Source: Laspinema palackyanum D2c (GTDB lineage Bacteria > Cyanobacteriota > Cyanobacteriia > Cyanobacteriales > Laspinemataceae). Taken from it: a DNA stretch of 64,000 nucleotides. Positions 1-8,340 of the stretch are shown piece after piece. The notes beneath the pieces were generated by a model. That model did no database searches, was not told where the DNA came from, and saw only the letters and a program-made list of their open reading frames with translations. The stretch is taken from contig NZ_JAMXFD010000007.1 in NCBI RefSeq assembly GCF_025370875.1, forward strand, positions 184,356 to 248,355, written 5' to 3'. Within the stretch, counting starts at the first letter, position 1. The number at the start of each line of letters is the position of its first letter. The position numbers and the translations under genes are program-made.

Positions 1-114
1 AGTGGATCCTTGAATTCACCCTGATTGGCTTAATCAAGTTAGACCCTCTATCTGACTCATCATGTCAGGCTGAATGATGACTCTTGACCTGTTCACACCA
101 GCACAGTTGTAGCT

Positions 115-837
115 ATGGCCTCTGCCAAGATTCTTGTGGTTGATGACGATCCGGCGATCCGGAATTTAATCCATCGCTTTTTAAGTAAGCAAGACTATCA
201 AATGGAGTCGGCTGAAGATGGAAAAAAAGCGCTCGAACTCTTCGAGCAATTTAATCCAGACTTGGTAATTCTGGATGTTAACTTACCCGATACTACGGGG
301 TATCAGCTTTGCCAAGCGATGCAAAAGCGCACGGGTGTTTTCGTTTTAATGCTAACCAGTCGCACGGATGAAGCTGATAAAATCCGGGGATTTAATTTAG
401 GTGCAGATGACTATATTACCAAACCCTTTAGTCTCGTCGAACTCGGGGCCAGAGTCGGGGCGCTGTTGAAGCGTCAACGGGTGGTCCAGGTTGCAGAACA
501 ACCCTCGGTTGATTTCGGATCAATGAGCATCGATCCCGTGCGTCGCGAGGTAACGATCTCTGCTCGTCCCATTCTCCTAACGGCCCTTGAATTTGATCTA
601 CTCTATTTTTTAGCCTCTCATCCAGGCCGAGTTTGGCGTAGATCTGAACTGCTTCAAGAAGTTTGGGATTATGACTATGTGGGGGATCAGCGCGTGGTGG
701 ACGTGCATATCGGCCAAATCCGCCGCAAAATCGAAGGGGATGGCATCTATCCCAAACTGATTCATACGGTGCGCGGAGTGGGGTATAAATTTGAAGCTCA
801 CAGTGGTGATTCCGAAGATGCACCGGAGGAAATCTAG
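115..837 (+). CDS. OmpR/PhoB-family response regulator
   Basis: A 240-aa two-domain response regulator. The receiver (about residues 4-120) has the acidic pair in VVDDDP, the phospho-acceptor Asp in VILDVNLPD, the switch Thr in MLTSR and the Lys in ITKPFS. The C-terminal winged helix (about 135-230) carries the OmpR signature LTALEFDLLYFLASHPGRVW and ends DVHIGQIRRKIE...HTVRGVGYKF. Such proteins bind promoter DNA as phosphorylated dimers. No cognate histidine kinase lies next to it, so the partner is unknown. The receiver differs from RpaB as I remember it, so I give no gene symbol. ATG start. Confidence 0.93.
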   Translation: MASAKILVVDDDPAIRNLIHRFLSKQDYQMESAEDGKKALELFEQFNPDLVILDVNLPDTTGYQLCQAMQKRTGVFVLMLTSRTDEADKIRGFNLGADDYITKPFSLVELGARVGALLKRQRVVQVAEQPSVDFGSMSIDPVRREVTISARPILLTALEFDLLYFLASHPGRVWRRSELLQEVWDYDYVGDQRVVDVHIGQIRRKIEGDGIYPKLIHTVRGVGYKFEAHSGDSEDAPEEI

Positions 838-1153
838 TCCAAATTTAGATGTGATCGTCCCTAATTTTCAATTCATTCTCATTCGGGACTCAATGGCGTC
901 TGTACGAAAAACAAACGCCTTTTCCCCGGGGTCCCAATGTTGGTGAATCGGCTGTTTGAGTTGCTATAGAGGGGCCTAGGCAATCTCTCCAGCTCACTCT
1001 CTTTTCTCTTCATTTGCTCTCGAAAGGTTTTAGAAATGTTTGGGAATCTGGTACTCCCCTCTCCCTAATGGTTTGCCCGGATTCATTACATCCCTACCTC
1101 TGTAGCAGCCTCCTCTCCCGATTCATCAACCCAGATTCCCCAACCTTTGCCCG

Positions 1154-1378
1154 TTACACCGGATGCTGAAACAGGGTTTCCAGATACACTCTAGCCGCTT
1201 GGTGATAGTTTTTTGAGGCTTCCGGGGTCCGGTTATCCCCATTTTGTAACAAAAACAGAGACAGGGCCGCAGCAAACACCCGGTCTTGATCCCAGTCGGG
1301 GTGAGAGTCTAAATACCCTTTAAGGGATTGATGCAGTTCTTCTGGAATTTCTGCAAGGATGCTGACGTTTGCGTTCAT
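1154..1378 (-). CDS. DUF2811 family small protein
   Basis: A 74-aa protein starting MNANVSILAEIPEELHQSL and containing HPDWDQDRVFAAALSLFLLQN. I recognise this as the small DUF2811 family found almost only in cyanobacteria. Its fold resembles a ribbon-helix-helix or CopG-like protein, but no function is established. A strong GGAGG ribosome-binding site sits about 8 nt before the ATG (1387-1391 on the minus strand), fixing the start. It is transcribed away from the DnaA-box cluster at 1.7-1.9 kb. Confidence 0.85.
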   Translation of the reverse strand: MNANVSILAEIPEELHQSLKGYLDSHPDWDQDRVFAAALSLFLLQNGDNRTPEASKNYHQAARVYLETLFQHPV

Positions 1379-1709
1379 TCTGGAAACCTCCGTGCGCGTT
1401 CCGCGTAGCTGTTAACGTTTTACCAATCCCCACCGGCTTTGATTCAAGCTGGCGTTACTCTCATTCGGGTTGCCGCATTCCGCTTGAGCTCGCTCGTTCA
1501 AGCTAAAGCCCTTCGATTAGAATGCTGGCTGCTTATTTTAAAAAGCTGCAATGACGAGAAACCCTTTTGTTTTAGGTTGGCGGTTTCATTGTGCGCTCAG
1601 AAGGGGTGGAGTTGTCAACGTTGCGAAATGTTACAATTTTCGGTCTGGGTCCCTCAGAGCCACGAGAGAATAAGGGTTTTAACCATTTATTGTTACAGAA
1701 CTTTACAAA

Positions 1710-1801
1710 TTTTCCCCAGGCGATCGCCTTGAGGCATTTTTTGACCTTAATCCCCAGTTCAACCAAAACATCAGAACTCGAAGGCGATCGCCTGGGGAAA
1801 A
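1710..1801. repeat. 21-bp perfect inverted repeat with HIP1 cores
   Basis: The arms at 1710-1730 and 1781-1801 are perfect 21-bp reverse complements, separated by 50 nt. Each arm contains GGCGATCGCC and ends in a DnaA-box-like TTTTCCCCA/TGGGGAAAA. The outward-facing boxes flank the denser box cluster that follows. It could form a cruciform or be part of an origin. Confidence 0.75.
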
Positions 1802-2193
1802 CTCTCCCTAACCTGTGGAAAACCCCCGATAACCTGTGGAAATCTTTGTGGAATCTGTGGGGAAAACCAGCCGAAAAAATAAGAATTGCAAAATTTTAGC
1901 AATTTTAGGGAAGTTAGAAATTGGTAACTGAAAATTATCACTCTCCACAATATAGAGTTAGTGATTAAAAATCCAGTGATTATTAACTGTTGATTTTATC
2001 CGCAAATTTTCCTCGGGAGTTCTGTCTAGGCATTGCCTAGATTTAGGGACCATCCCAGGTGCCTTGTCCTCGCCAATCATCCCATTCTTGACTTCCTGCC
2101 CCTTTAACCCCTCTCCCCGGGCATGAACCCGGGGATTTTTCAGCGCGATATCCCACCGTTAGGGCCAGGATTGTTAAGTTCTACTAACTTTGC

Positions 2194-2231
2194 TTGACGC
2201 CTAAAAATCCTATCTGTAACAATTGTTACAG
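2194..2231. promoter_or_regulatory. Palindromic operator-like site with -35-like TTGACG
   Basis: CTGTAACAATTGTTACAG at 2214-2231 is a perfect 18-bp palindrome. It lies 88 nt upstream of the small gene at 2319 and just after a TTGACG hexamer at 2194-2199, so it would overlap a -10 region. This looks like a dimeric repressor operator; the regulator is not identifiable. Confidence 0.45.
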
Positions 2232-2318
2232 ACAAAAATATTACATAACCCATGTAGGTACAACCCAGATCGAGTTTTTGGATCCAGGGTCACCTTGAGC
2301 ATAAAAACGGAAAAAATT

Positions 2319-2573
2319 ATGAAACTCGACCTAGTTAAACAAGAATTGGAAAAACTTTATTTGCGATCGCCCGAATGGATCCCCACATCCCACCGGGAAA
2401 TCTTATGGCAGGAACCCGAACCCAACACCTGGGTGCAATTACTAGAACAACCCAGCGAATACAGTGCAGATCAAGCCTTACTTCTGTGTAAATGCGGCGA
2501 TCGCGAGTGGGTAGCCTGGGTCCCCGAACATGGGGAGGTCATCTTGCATGAAGACCAATTTTACGGACTCTGA
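2319..2573 (+). CDS. Hypothetical small protein
   Basis: An 84-aa soluble protein beginning MKLDLVKQELEKLYLRSPEW and ending VILHEDQFYGL. It is rich in Trp and acidic residues, with a CKCGDREWVAWVPEHGE segment. I do not recognise a family. An upstream start at 2223 would add 32 residues of non-protein-like sequence inside the palindrome, so I chose the ATG at 2319, although its RBS is poor (GGAAAAAATT). The next gene converges on it. Confidence 0.6.
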   Translation: MKLDLVKQELEKLYLRSPEWIPTSHREILWQEPEPNTWVQLLEQPSEYSADQALLLCKCGDREWVAWVPEHGEVILHEDQFYGL

Positions 2574-2593
2574 ATACGAAAGAAGGAGGAGAT

Positions 2594-2623
2594 GTTTGTA
2601 GTAACGACTTTAGTCGTTTCTTC
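2594..2623. repeat. Copy of the AACGACTAAAGTCGTT dispersed repeat
   Basis: One arm of the family also seen at 24.26-24.35 kb and 30.4-30.9 kb: GTTTGTAGTAACGACTTTAG followed by TCGTTTC. It sits between two convergent genes and has a palindromic core able to form a hairpin. Confidence 0.8.
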
Positions 2624-2637
2624 TCCCCCATCTCCCC

Positions 2638-4641
2638 TTACCACATCCCCGCAGCGAGTCCATAATGCACCAATAACCAACTCAACCCGGTTCCCACACC
2701 GATGCCTAATGTGGCAACGGCTAGGTGACGAGCGATCGCACCTATCCCAGCGTTTTTCCGTTGAATTTCCTGTTTGGCGGTACTGCTTAAAACTAATCCC
2801 GTCACCCCAACTTCTGCCACTTTCCCCGCCATTCCCGTAGCCACTCCGAGCGCCACAAAAGACAAACCAAAAATTAACAGCGGTAGTAATACCACCATCC
2901 GTTTAAAGCCTGCCTTAAATAACTCTAATATCCCAATGCCAATGCCTCCCATTGCCATTGCTGCTACAATAACCCCTAATAATTTTCGTTCTGGATGCTC
3001 TAACCAGGCAATATCGACTACGGTAAAAGACCACAAACCCAGTCCGACTAAACTCGGCGCAACCAACCATTTTCGCGAAAATTCAGCCACCTGCTCGATC
3101 GCCGGGTCCTGAATCTTATCGGAAAACCCTCTACCCGATAACAGAACCAAGGGAACGGCGATCGCCACCGCCACATAAGGAGACAGAAAAATCAAGGGAA
3201 CAGCTACCGTCGTTCCAAACAAGATAACTGGAAACGGAACTGCGACTTTTTGTTTCCAATTGGCCATTTTACCCGGTTCTGAACCTACCCATTCTGCCGG
3301 AACTTCCCGAGGAGAAACCCACAGGGAAAGCGGGATAATTTGGGTTTTATTCGCGGTATTGGCATGAAGTAAAAGATTTCGAGTGTAATCTTGACTAACG
3401 ACTAAATTTGTGGTATCAATTTTAATTTCAAATTCAGTTTCATTCCCCTGAAACTTTGCGGGTTTTATAGAGATCCAATCCGGCTTTGTCTTGGGATGAT
3501 TCGAGTCTGGAGCAATTTCCCACCGTCCCGCTAGGACTGTATCATCCACCGGATTTTTGACCGTGAGAGTTTGGGTGAGGGTTTCTCCGGCTTGGGTGCG
3601 TAATTCCAGCCGAGTCTGGCTAAATTCCGCTTCCGGTAACAGGCGGCACACCGAAATGGGAGTCAGGGCTTCTAAAGCTGCTGCTGCATGAGAAAAGCGA
3701 TCGCCACTATTCGGTTCCACCATTTTCTGTAACCAGTGAATAAACTCATCACTGAGATGGGGGACTAACTCCGCAAAATTGAGGCGATAGCTACTATCAA
3801 TTAAGCGGTTAATTTCACTAGAATCCGTTTGGGTTAGCAAACATATTAGGGTCACTCCTAACCCATATAAATCAGACGCTTCCGTAAGTTTTAGATTGAG
3901 TAATTGCTCTGGTGGCATGAACCCCGGTGTGCCAGAAACTACACTACTTTGCGCCACATCGCCTCCACCGATGCGGGCAAATCCGAAGTCAATGAGGTAA
4001 ATAATATCGGTGCGATCGCCCATTAAAATATTTTCTGGTTTGATATCCCGGTGAATCACCCCGGGAACCCGGTTTTGCAGATAAACCAAAATTTCCAAAA
4101 CCGCCAGAGCAATTTGTTTGATTTTCTCCGGGTCCAGACGCCGAAAAACTGCTAAAGATTGGGCATTTTTATAGTCATGAACCAGACAAAATCCCTCCGA
4201 TGTTTCAAAAGAATCCAGATAGCGAGGAATCCCCGGGTGACTCAGACCCTGCAATACTTTAATTTCCCGTTCATGAGCTTTGTAGGCGGACCAATCTGCA
4301 CCGGGTTTAGCAAACTGAAATTGTTTGATCACCACAGGTTTTTGAGTTTTCAGATGGGTTGCCAAATAGGTCGAACGACCCCCGGCATAGTTATGACCCA
4401 AACTCTGAAGCACTTGATATCCATGACTAGAACAGTCCGGGAACTGAGGCGAATTAGAACCCGGGGAGAGGGTTGGACTCGACCCCTGGGGATTCAGGGA
4501 TGGGTTATCCTTGCCCTTGAGGAGAGAGAAGAGATTTCCGTTTCCAGGATGTCCCGCTTCCTCCAATCCCAAGGGAGCTTTATTTCCGGCAACCCGTTGG
4601 GAGAGTTGTTGTAACCAGGTTTTCATGACTTTTTCGGCCAT
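2638..4641 (-). CDS. Serine/threonine protein kinase with C-terminal membrane segments
   Basis: About 667 aa. After a Ser/Pro-rich leader, a Hanks-type kinase domain spans roughly residues 75-325: a glycine-loop-like segment (LGHNYAGGRSTYLA), the ATP-binding Lys in VVIKQF, the catalytic loop VIHRDIKPENIL, the Mg-binding DFGFAR and the activation end GTPGFMPPEQL. A beta-rich stretch of about 120 residues follows (340-465), then several hydrophobic segments (about 475-665) suggesting a multi-pass anchor. The kinase probably faces the cytoplasm. The ATG at 4641 is used; a GTG at 4644 and an ATG at 4626 (MKTWLQQL) are alternatives, none with a strong RBS. Confidence 0.92.
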   Translation of the reverse strand: MAEKVMKTWLQQLSQRVAGNKAPLGLEEAGHPGNGNLFSLLKGKDNPSLNPQGSSPTLSPGSNSPQFPDCSSHGYQVLQSLGHNYAGGRSTYLATHLKTQKPVVIKQFQFAKPGADWSAYKAHEREIKVLQGLSHPGIPRYLDSFETSEGFCLVHDYKNAQSLAVFRRLDPEKIKQIALAVLEILVYLQNRVPGVIHRDIKPENILMGDRTDIIYLIDFGFARIGGGDVAQSSVVSGTPGFMPPEQLLNLKLTEASDLYGLGVTLICLLTQTDSSEINRLIDSSYRLNFAELVPHLSDEFIHWLQKMVEPNSGDRFSHAAAALEALTPISVCRLLPEAEFSQTRLELRTQAGETLTQTLTVKNPVDDTVLAGRWEIAPDSNHPKTKPDWISIKPAKFQGNETEFEIKIDTTNLVVSQDYTRNLLLHANTANKTQIIPLSLWVSPREVPAEWVGSEPGKMANWKQKVAVPFPVILFGTTVAVPLIFLSPYVAVAIAVPLVLLSGRGFSDKIQDPAIEQVAEFSRKWLVAPSLVGLGLWSFTVVDIAWLEHPERKLLGVIVAAMAMGGIGIGILELFKAGFKRMVVLLPLLIFGLSFVALGVATGMAGKVAEVGVTGLVLSSTAKQEIQRKNAGIGAIARHLAVATLGIGVGTGLSWLLVHYGLAAGMW

Positions 4642-4830
4642 CACTTTAACTTGAGCAGCGATCCCTTTCTATTCTAGGGGATGGCTTTCCCCACCTGGGT
4701 AAAAATAGGATAAAATTTCCCTGGAGATTGGGAGTCATGGCCGAAAGGCCCGATTTGCCATGTCAGGGGACAGTTTCTGTCTATTTCTAGTTTTTAGTCA
4801 GTTGAAATCAAAGAATAAACACTCATTAAG

Positions 4831-5704
4831 ATGGACAATTTTTGGGTGAAGCGTTCAAGGTTACAAAACTGAGGAAATATTTGGCAAGTTAAGCGAGTTT
4901 GGAATTCCTCTCACTGAAGTAGAATTTTTGGAGCAGATTCAGTCTTGTTATGGGGCATCGGAACTGCGAAAAAAATGGAAAACCCAGTATGAGATATCAG
5001 CCCAAAGGCGGGATAAAGATTTTCTCTCTCTAGGGGCCAGGGTGTTATTGGAAAGATTAGCACCAGATTTGCTGAGTGCGGAGCAACTCCATGATGTAAT
5101 TGAAGCCGGATTTTATAACTTGGAGGAGAAGCAAGAAGTCCAAGAAACCTGCGATTTGTGGTTAGAATACTGGGGTAAATTTAAAACTCGATTTATTCCA
5201 ATGGGTCTCTCATTTGCGGAGTTAGAAAAAAAGCTGGATGGCGGTCTCTACTCCGTTGCCGGTTGGCTGCTAGAAATAGCCGAGGCCCTAGACCAATGCG
5301 GACAAAAACAACAAAGCTATCTTCAAAAGAAGATTGATTATTGTGAAGAGTATATGACGATATTTCCTGATGCTTACGAAAACCATGCTATTGAGATAAT
5401 GGAGCAAAAATCTGGGACTTTATTTGAATTAGAACAAGTGGAATCTGGAGATGAATGTTACGAGTAAATTCTGACGAATTATCCCGATAATAATAATATA
5501 TATATCTCTTGGGGGAGGTTCTATTGGAAACCTGATTGGTGTTCCCATTCAAGACTTAATTTTGACAAAGCCGAACAAATTTATCGGAGGGGATTGGCAA
5601 ATTCATTCCCCGAGTTTAAACGTGATATTTTGGAGGAATTGAAAGCATTAGAGAAAGCCCGATTAAAAAATAAGGGCTTTGGGAAACCCAGAACCACAAT
5701 GTGA
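4831..5704 (+). pseudogene. Decayed TPR-like gene with an in-frame stop
   Basis: One reading frame is protein-like from about 4850 to a TGA at 5702, but is broken by a TAA at 5465-5467. Before the stop: GKLSEFGIPLTEVEFLEQIQ ... AEALDQCGQKQQSYLQKKID. After the stop, in the same frame: YISWGRFYWKPDWC, then KAEQIYRRGLANSFPEFKRD and further Lys/Glu-rich residues. The second part resembles a TPR helix pair. A plausible ATG at 4831 (MDNFWVK) is out of frame by one base, and a TGA at 4847 blocks the main frame, so there is probably also a 5' frameshift. If the 5' part is translated alone it would be a 179-aa product from a TTG at 4928. I do not recognise the family by name. Confidence 0.65.
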
Positions 5705-5782
5705 AAAAATTGAAAAAGTTAAAACGTAAATAATCGGTGGCGGCTCGTGATTTACGCTGTTTTGAAGCGGGTAGCGGCAGTT

Positions 5783-5887
5783 TAAATCAGTCTGAGCCTA
5801 AAATTAAGGAGTGGGAGCATCTTGCTACCGATCAGGAGTAGGGAGCAAGATGCTCCCACTCCTTAAAGAATTTTCAAACTGATTTAG
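5783..5887. repeat. Long palindromic element (GGGAGCATCTTGCTCCC family)
   Basis: A 23-bp perfect inverted repeat (arms 5804-5826 and 5844-5866, 17-nt loop) contains GTGGGAGCATCTTGCT. An outer 9-bp pair (TAAATCAGT 5783-5791 / ACTGATTTA 5879-5887) extends it. Related cores occur near 33.46 kb and 42.57 kb. It has no coding capacity and looks MITE- or REP-like. Confidence 0.8.
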
Positions 5888-5916
5888 AGTCGCGCTATAT
5901 CACTTGATCCAGGCCA

Positions 5917-5943
5917 AAAAATAGCCCGCTTATGCGGGCGTAG
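5917..5943 (-). terminator. Rho-independent terminator of the exported-protein gene
   Basis: On the minus strand, GCCCGCATAAGCGGGC (5923-5938) is followed by TATTTTTT, directly downstream of the gene ending at 5979. Confidence 0.8.
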
Positions 5944-5978
5944 GACGGGGAATTTACCTATTTTTTGAAGCGGTTGTT

Positions 5979-6329
5979 TTAGCGTCTCATGTAATTTCTT
6001 AAGCTTCCCCGGACTTCCCGTGCATCGCTAGAGCTATCGCTGGCAACAGCGATCGCAGCGAGGAGTTCCCGTCCACTTTCAATGCACATAATTTTCGCTT
6101 CCAAATCCCTGGTGGCACCCTGGATTAATTCATTATCCTGGACTTCCACATTCTCCAATCCGGAGGATTTCATGGCTTCAACCGCTTGTCTTACACATCC
6201 GTCCCGGTTTGTCGAACTCATGCGGACCCAAGTCAAGCGCAAATTTTGGTTTGCTAACGAGGGGGTGGACCAAAACAGAAGGCTCAAGCCTACGGTAGTG
6301 GCGATGGTTTTTTGAAGGGTTTTCATCAT
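5979..6329 (-). CDS. Small exported protein of unknown function
   Basis: About 116 aa from the double ATG at 6329/6326; a TTG at 6353 is possible but unlikely. The N-terminus MMKTLQKTIATTVGLSLLFW ending STPSLA-NQ is a classic Sec signal peptide with signal peptidase I cleavage after SLA. The mature part (about 90 aa) contains two Cys (DGCVRQA and IMCIESG) that could form a disulfide, and a Ser/Asp stretch DSSSDAREVRG. The pattern suggests a small periplasmic protein, but I do not recognise the family. A clear intrinsic terminator follows. Confidence 0.72.
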   Translation of the reverse strand: MMKTLQKTIATTVGLSLLFWSTPSLANQNLRLTWVRMSSTNRDGCVRQAVEAMKSSGLENVEVQDNELIQGATRDLEAKIMCIESGRELLAAIAVASDSSSDAREVRGSLRNYMRR

Positions 6330-6619
6330 AAAAGCTAAGGTTAAAGTGTCCAAGTAACTATAACGCTTTTTGGCCTTTTAAGTTCCTCCGACGGGAGAAA
6401 AAAGAAGGCGTTCGATAAAAAGAATAACCCGGTCCGGGGACAGTTAGACGAGGAATCTTTGAATTTGTGACGAGTTCGGCGCATTCATCAACAGTAGATT
6501 ACCACCCCAATGGGGGATGAAAGCTTGAAAAATTAAATTTTAGGTAATTGGGATTGGGGTGAAATGTTATCAAAATGCTCGGATTTACACCCGGAGTAAA
6601 GGGGAAAAGAGGCAATCCG

Positions 6620-7195
6620 CTAATTGTTTGTTTTAGCCGTTTTGTCTGAAATTTCTACGGCTTTATAATAGGCGCGCTCATAACAATCCCGGGCTTCTAA
6701 ATAGCGATTTAATCGCGACCAAGCAATGCCTTCCATTTCCAAAATATGAGGGGAACCCATGCTATTGGGACACAGAGCCAGGGCTTGTTTATAGGCAAAG
6801 ATTGATTCTTCATAACGTTCAAGGGTAAAGAACAAGGCCCCTAAGCCATTCCAGGCTTGATAACGGGCAATCGGATTAGCGCTGACTTCTAGGGCCTTGC
6901 GATAAGAGGCGATCGCCTCCTCGTAGCGATGCAACCGTTTGAGGACCTCCCCCCGTTGCTGCCATGCATAGCAGGCGGTGGGTTTTTGGAGTAAAGCACA
7001 TTCATAAGCGGCGATCGCTTCGAGATAGGCTTTTGCTACCCGGAAGCGATCGCCTTCCCGCTTCCAATACTCATAATTTTGTTCACCCTCTTGATGTTCG
7101 GTTGACAAACTATCCTTTCGATTGAACAGGGGTTGATGCCTGTTCGAGTTCGTTGGATAGATCTCAGGTAACTCATGAAACGGTTGTTCTTGCAT
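6620..7195 (-). CDS. TPR repeat protein
   Basis: A 191-aa soluble protein with about three tetratricopeptide repeats over residues 45-180: AYLEAIAAYECALLQKPTAC, YEEAIASYRKALE and YEESIFAYKQALALCPNS, plus a partial repeat RYLEARDCYERAYYKA. TPRs form helical superhelices for protein binding; the partner cannot be told from sequence. The N-terminal 45 residues are polar and probably disordered. AGGAG about 9 nt before the ATG supports the start. The gene stands alone. Confidence 0.88.
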   Translation of the reverse strand: MQEQPFHELPEIYPTNSNRHQPLFNRKDSLSTEHQEGEQNYEYWKREGDRFRVAKAYLEAIAAYECALLQKPTACYAWQQRGEVLKRLHRYEEAIASYRKALEVSANPIARYQAWNGLGALFFTLERYEESIFAYKQALALCPNSMGSPHILEMEGIAWSRLNRYLEARDCYERAYYKAVEISDKTAKTNN

Positions 7196-7421
7196 TGGAA
7201 TCTCCTAACAGAGCCATTCCTGGAAAGGGGTCCTTTGTATGACTGAAGACCCATTCAGCTCGATACCTACCCCAACCTTTAAGGTTGAGTATAGATGAGG
7301 TTTCTTAAACCTGTTGTTCCTTAAAATAACTCACTTGATCCCTATGTCAGGATTTCTTAGTAAATTTTTTATACTTTACCCGATTTTTGTTATATTACTT
7401 AACGTTAGTTCACCCTAATTC

Positions 7422-7721
7422 ATGAACTATCTTCATAAACTCCACCCCGGCCCGGTCCATCCTAGAGGGGGACTCACGTCAAGGTTCGTATTTAATTTTG
7501 ATGACATGGAAGCAGCAGATTTCCGTTACAATCAGGAAAGGGCCAGGATTCATTCGGCAGAAATGCGCGATGCCAATCCGCCAGTCAGAGTGGTCAAAAC
7601 CCCGGAAATCTGGCAAGGCGATCGCCTCTCAAGGCTGAATGGGTATAGTGATCGCCGCCCTGTCAACCCTGACCAACCCCTGAAGGGGCGATCGGCTCCA
7701 CCCCAGGGGTCCAGATTGTAA
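7422..7721 (+). CDS. Hypothetical protein (low certainty)
   Basis: A 99-aa basic, Arg/Pro-rich reading frame starting MNYLHKLHPGPVHPRGGL, with RYNQERARIHSAEMRDANPP in the middle. No domain is recognised. In its favour: an AT-rich promoter-like stretch just upstream (about 7360-7410), no competing frame, and the next gene begins 100 bp later. Against it: no clear RBS and a low-complexity C-terminus. I regard it as a plausible small lineage-specific protein. Confidence 0.45.
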   Translation: MNYLHKLHPGPVHPRGGLTSRFVFNFDDMEAADFRYNQERARIHSAEMRDANPPVRVVKTPEIWQGDRLSRLNGYSDRRPVNPDQPLKGRSAPPQGSRL

Positions 7722-7821
7722 AGTGATGTTGCGAATCTTTCAAAAATCTTGAAAAATCTATTAAAACAGAAACAGCATATTACTCCGATCTTAAATCTAT
7801 AGTTTTCGAGGAAACCCCTTA

Positions 7822-8136
7822 ATGAATAAGCTGCAAAAATACCGATTGGTCTGCACCCTGACCTTTGGAGATATCTACGGACAAATCATCATTTGGCTGA
7901 TCGTGATTTTCCTGAGTTTAGCCTCCGCCCTCGCCTTGTGGAGTACCGCTCGTCAAATCTTCGCCCTCGCTACAGTGGGTTTAATCGTCGTTCTCTCCCT
8001 GCCCTTTCTCCTGTTTGCCTTCGTCACCACCTTGCTCAATCACATCGAACTGAAGCCGGTCGAGATCTCTGCAGAACCGGCGGAGTCAAGTTCTAGAACT
8101 GCACCCAACTCTAATCCCGCCCAAGCAGCGAGTTAG
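7822..8136 (+). CDS. Small two-helix membrane protein
   Basis: A 104-aa protein with two strongly hydrophobic helices (about residues 23-43, IIIWLIVIFLSLASALAL, and 48-70, FALATVGLIVVLSLPFLLFA) and a polar, Ser/Ala/Pro-rich C-terminal tail. The ATG follows GAGGAAA. It lies 204 bp upstream of sdhA on the same strand but is separated from it by a probable terminator (8236-8263). Its length and topology resemble a membrane-anchor subunit, but I see no haem ligands or family motif, so a role as an SdhA anchor is only speculation. Confidence 0.7.
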   Translation: MNKLQKYRLVCTLTFGDIYGQIIIWLIVIFLSLASALALWSTARQIFALATVGLIVVLSLPFLLFAFVTTLLNHIELKPVEISAEPAESSSRTAPNSNPAQAAS

Positions 8137-8235
8137 CCTAACCGAGGGAGAACCGACTGCTGAACCTTAAAATCTTTAATGCGGCCCTGTTCATCCTCAA
8201 GCGCGAATCCGCGATCGACTGAGCGATTCTAAAAA

Positions 8236-8263
8236 ATTCCCTACCTTTGAGGAGGGATTTTTT
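8236..8263 (+). terminator. Intrinsic terminator between the membrane protein and sdhA
   Basis: CCCTACCT-TTG-AGGAGGG forms a G+C-rich stem with one bulge, followed by nine T residues. It would end the upstream small-gene transcript and partly insulate sdhA. Confidence 0.7.
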
Positions 8264-8340
8264 TTTGAGTGGGAAGATAGATCCAGAACCAATCCAGAAC
8301 ACCTTTAGATCCCATAGATCCAACGAGAGCTAAGAGAACC

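Larger units (their letters stand above)
1379..2318. other. Candidate replication origin (oriC-like intergenic region)
   Basis: This 0.94-kb stretch has no convincing gene. It holds a cluster of DnaA-box-like 9-mers. TGTGGAAAA at 1814-1822 is the reverse complement of TTTTCCACA, the common cyanobacterial box. TGTGGAAAT lies at 1835, TGTGGAATC at 1847 and TGTGGGGAA at 1856. Single-mismatch boxes of the TTTTCCCCA/TGGGGAAAA type lie at 1710, 1793 and 1858. The boxes are followed by an AT-rich tract (about 1867-2010). This arrangement fits DnaA boxes plus an unwinding element. No dnaA or dnaN is in the window, so the role is inferred. Confidence 0.5.

Noticed and set aside
1439-1899. Two overlapping plus-strand frames of about 100 codons
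   Set aside because: Residue composition is not protein-like; the sequence is better explained by inverted repeats and DnaA-box-like 9-mers.
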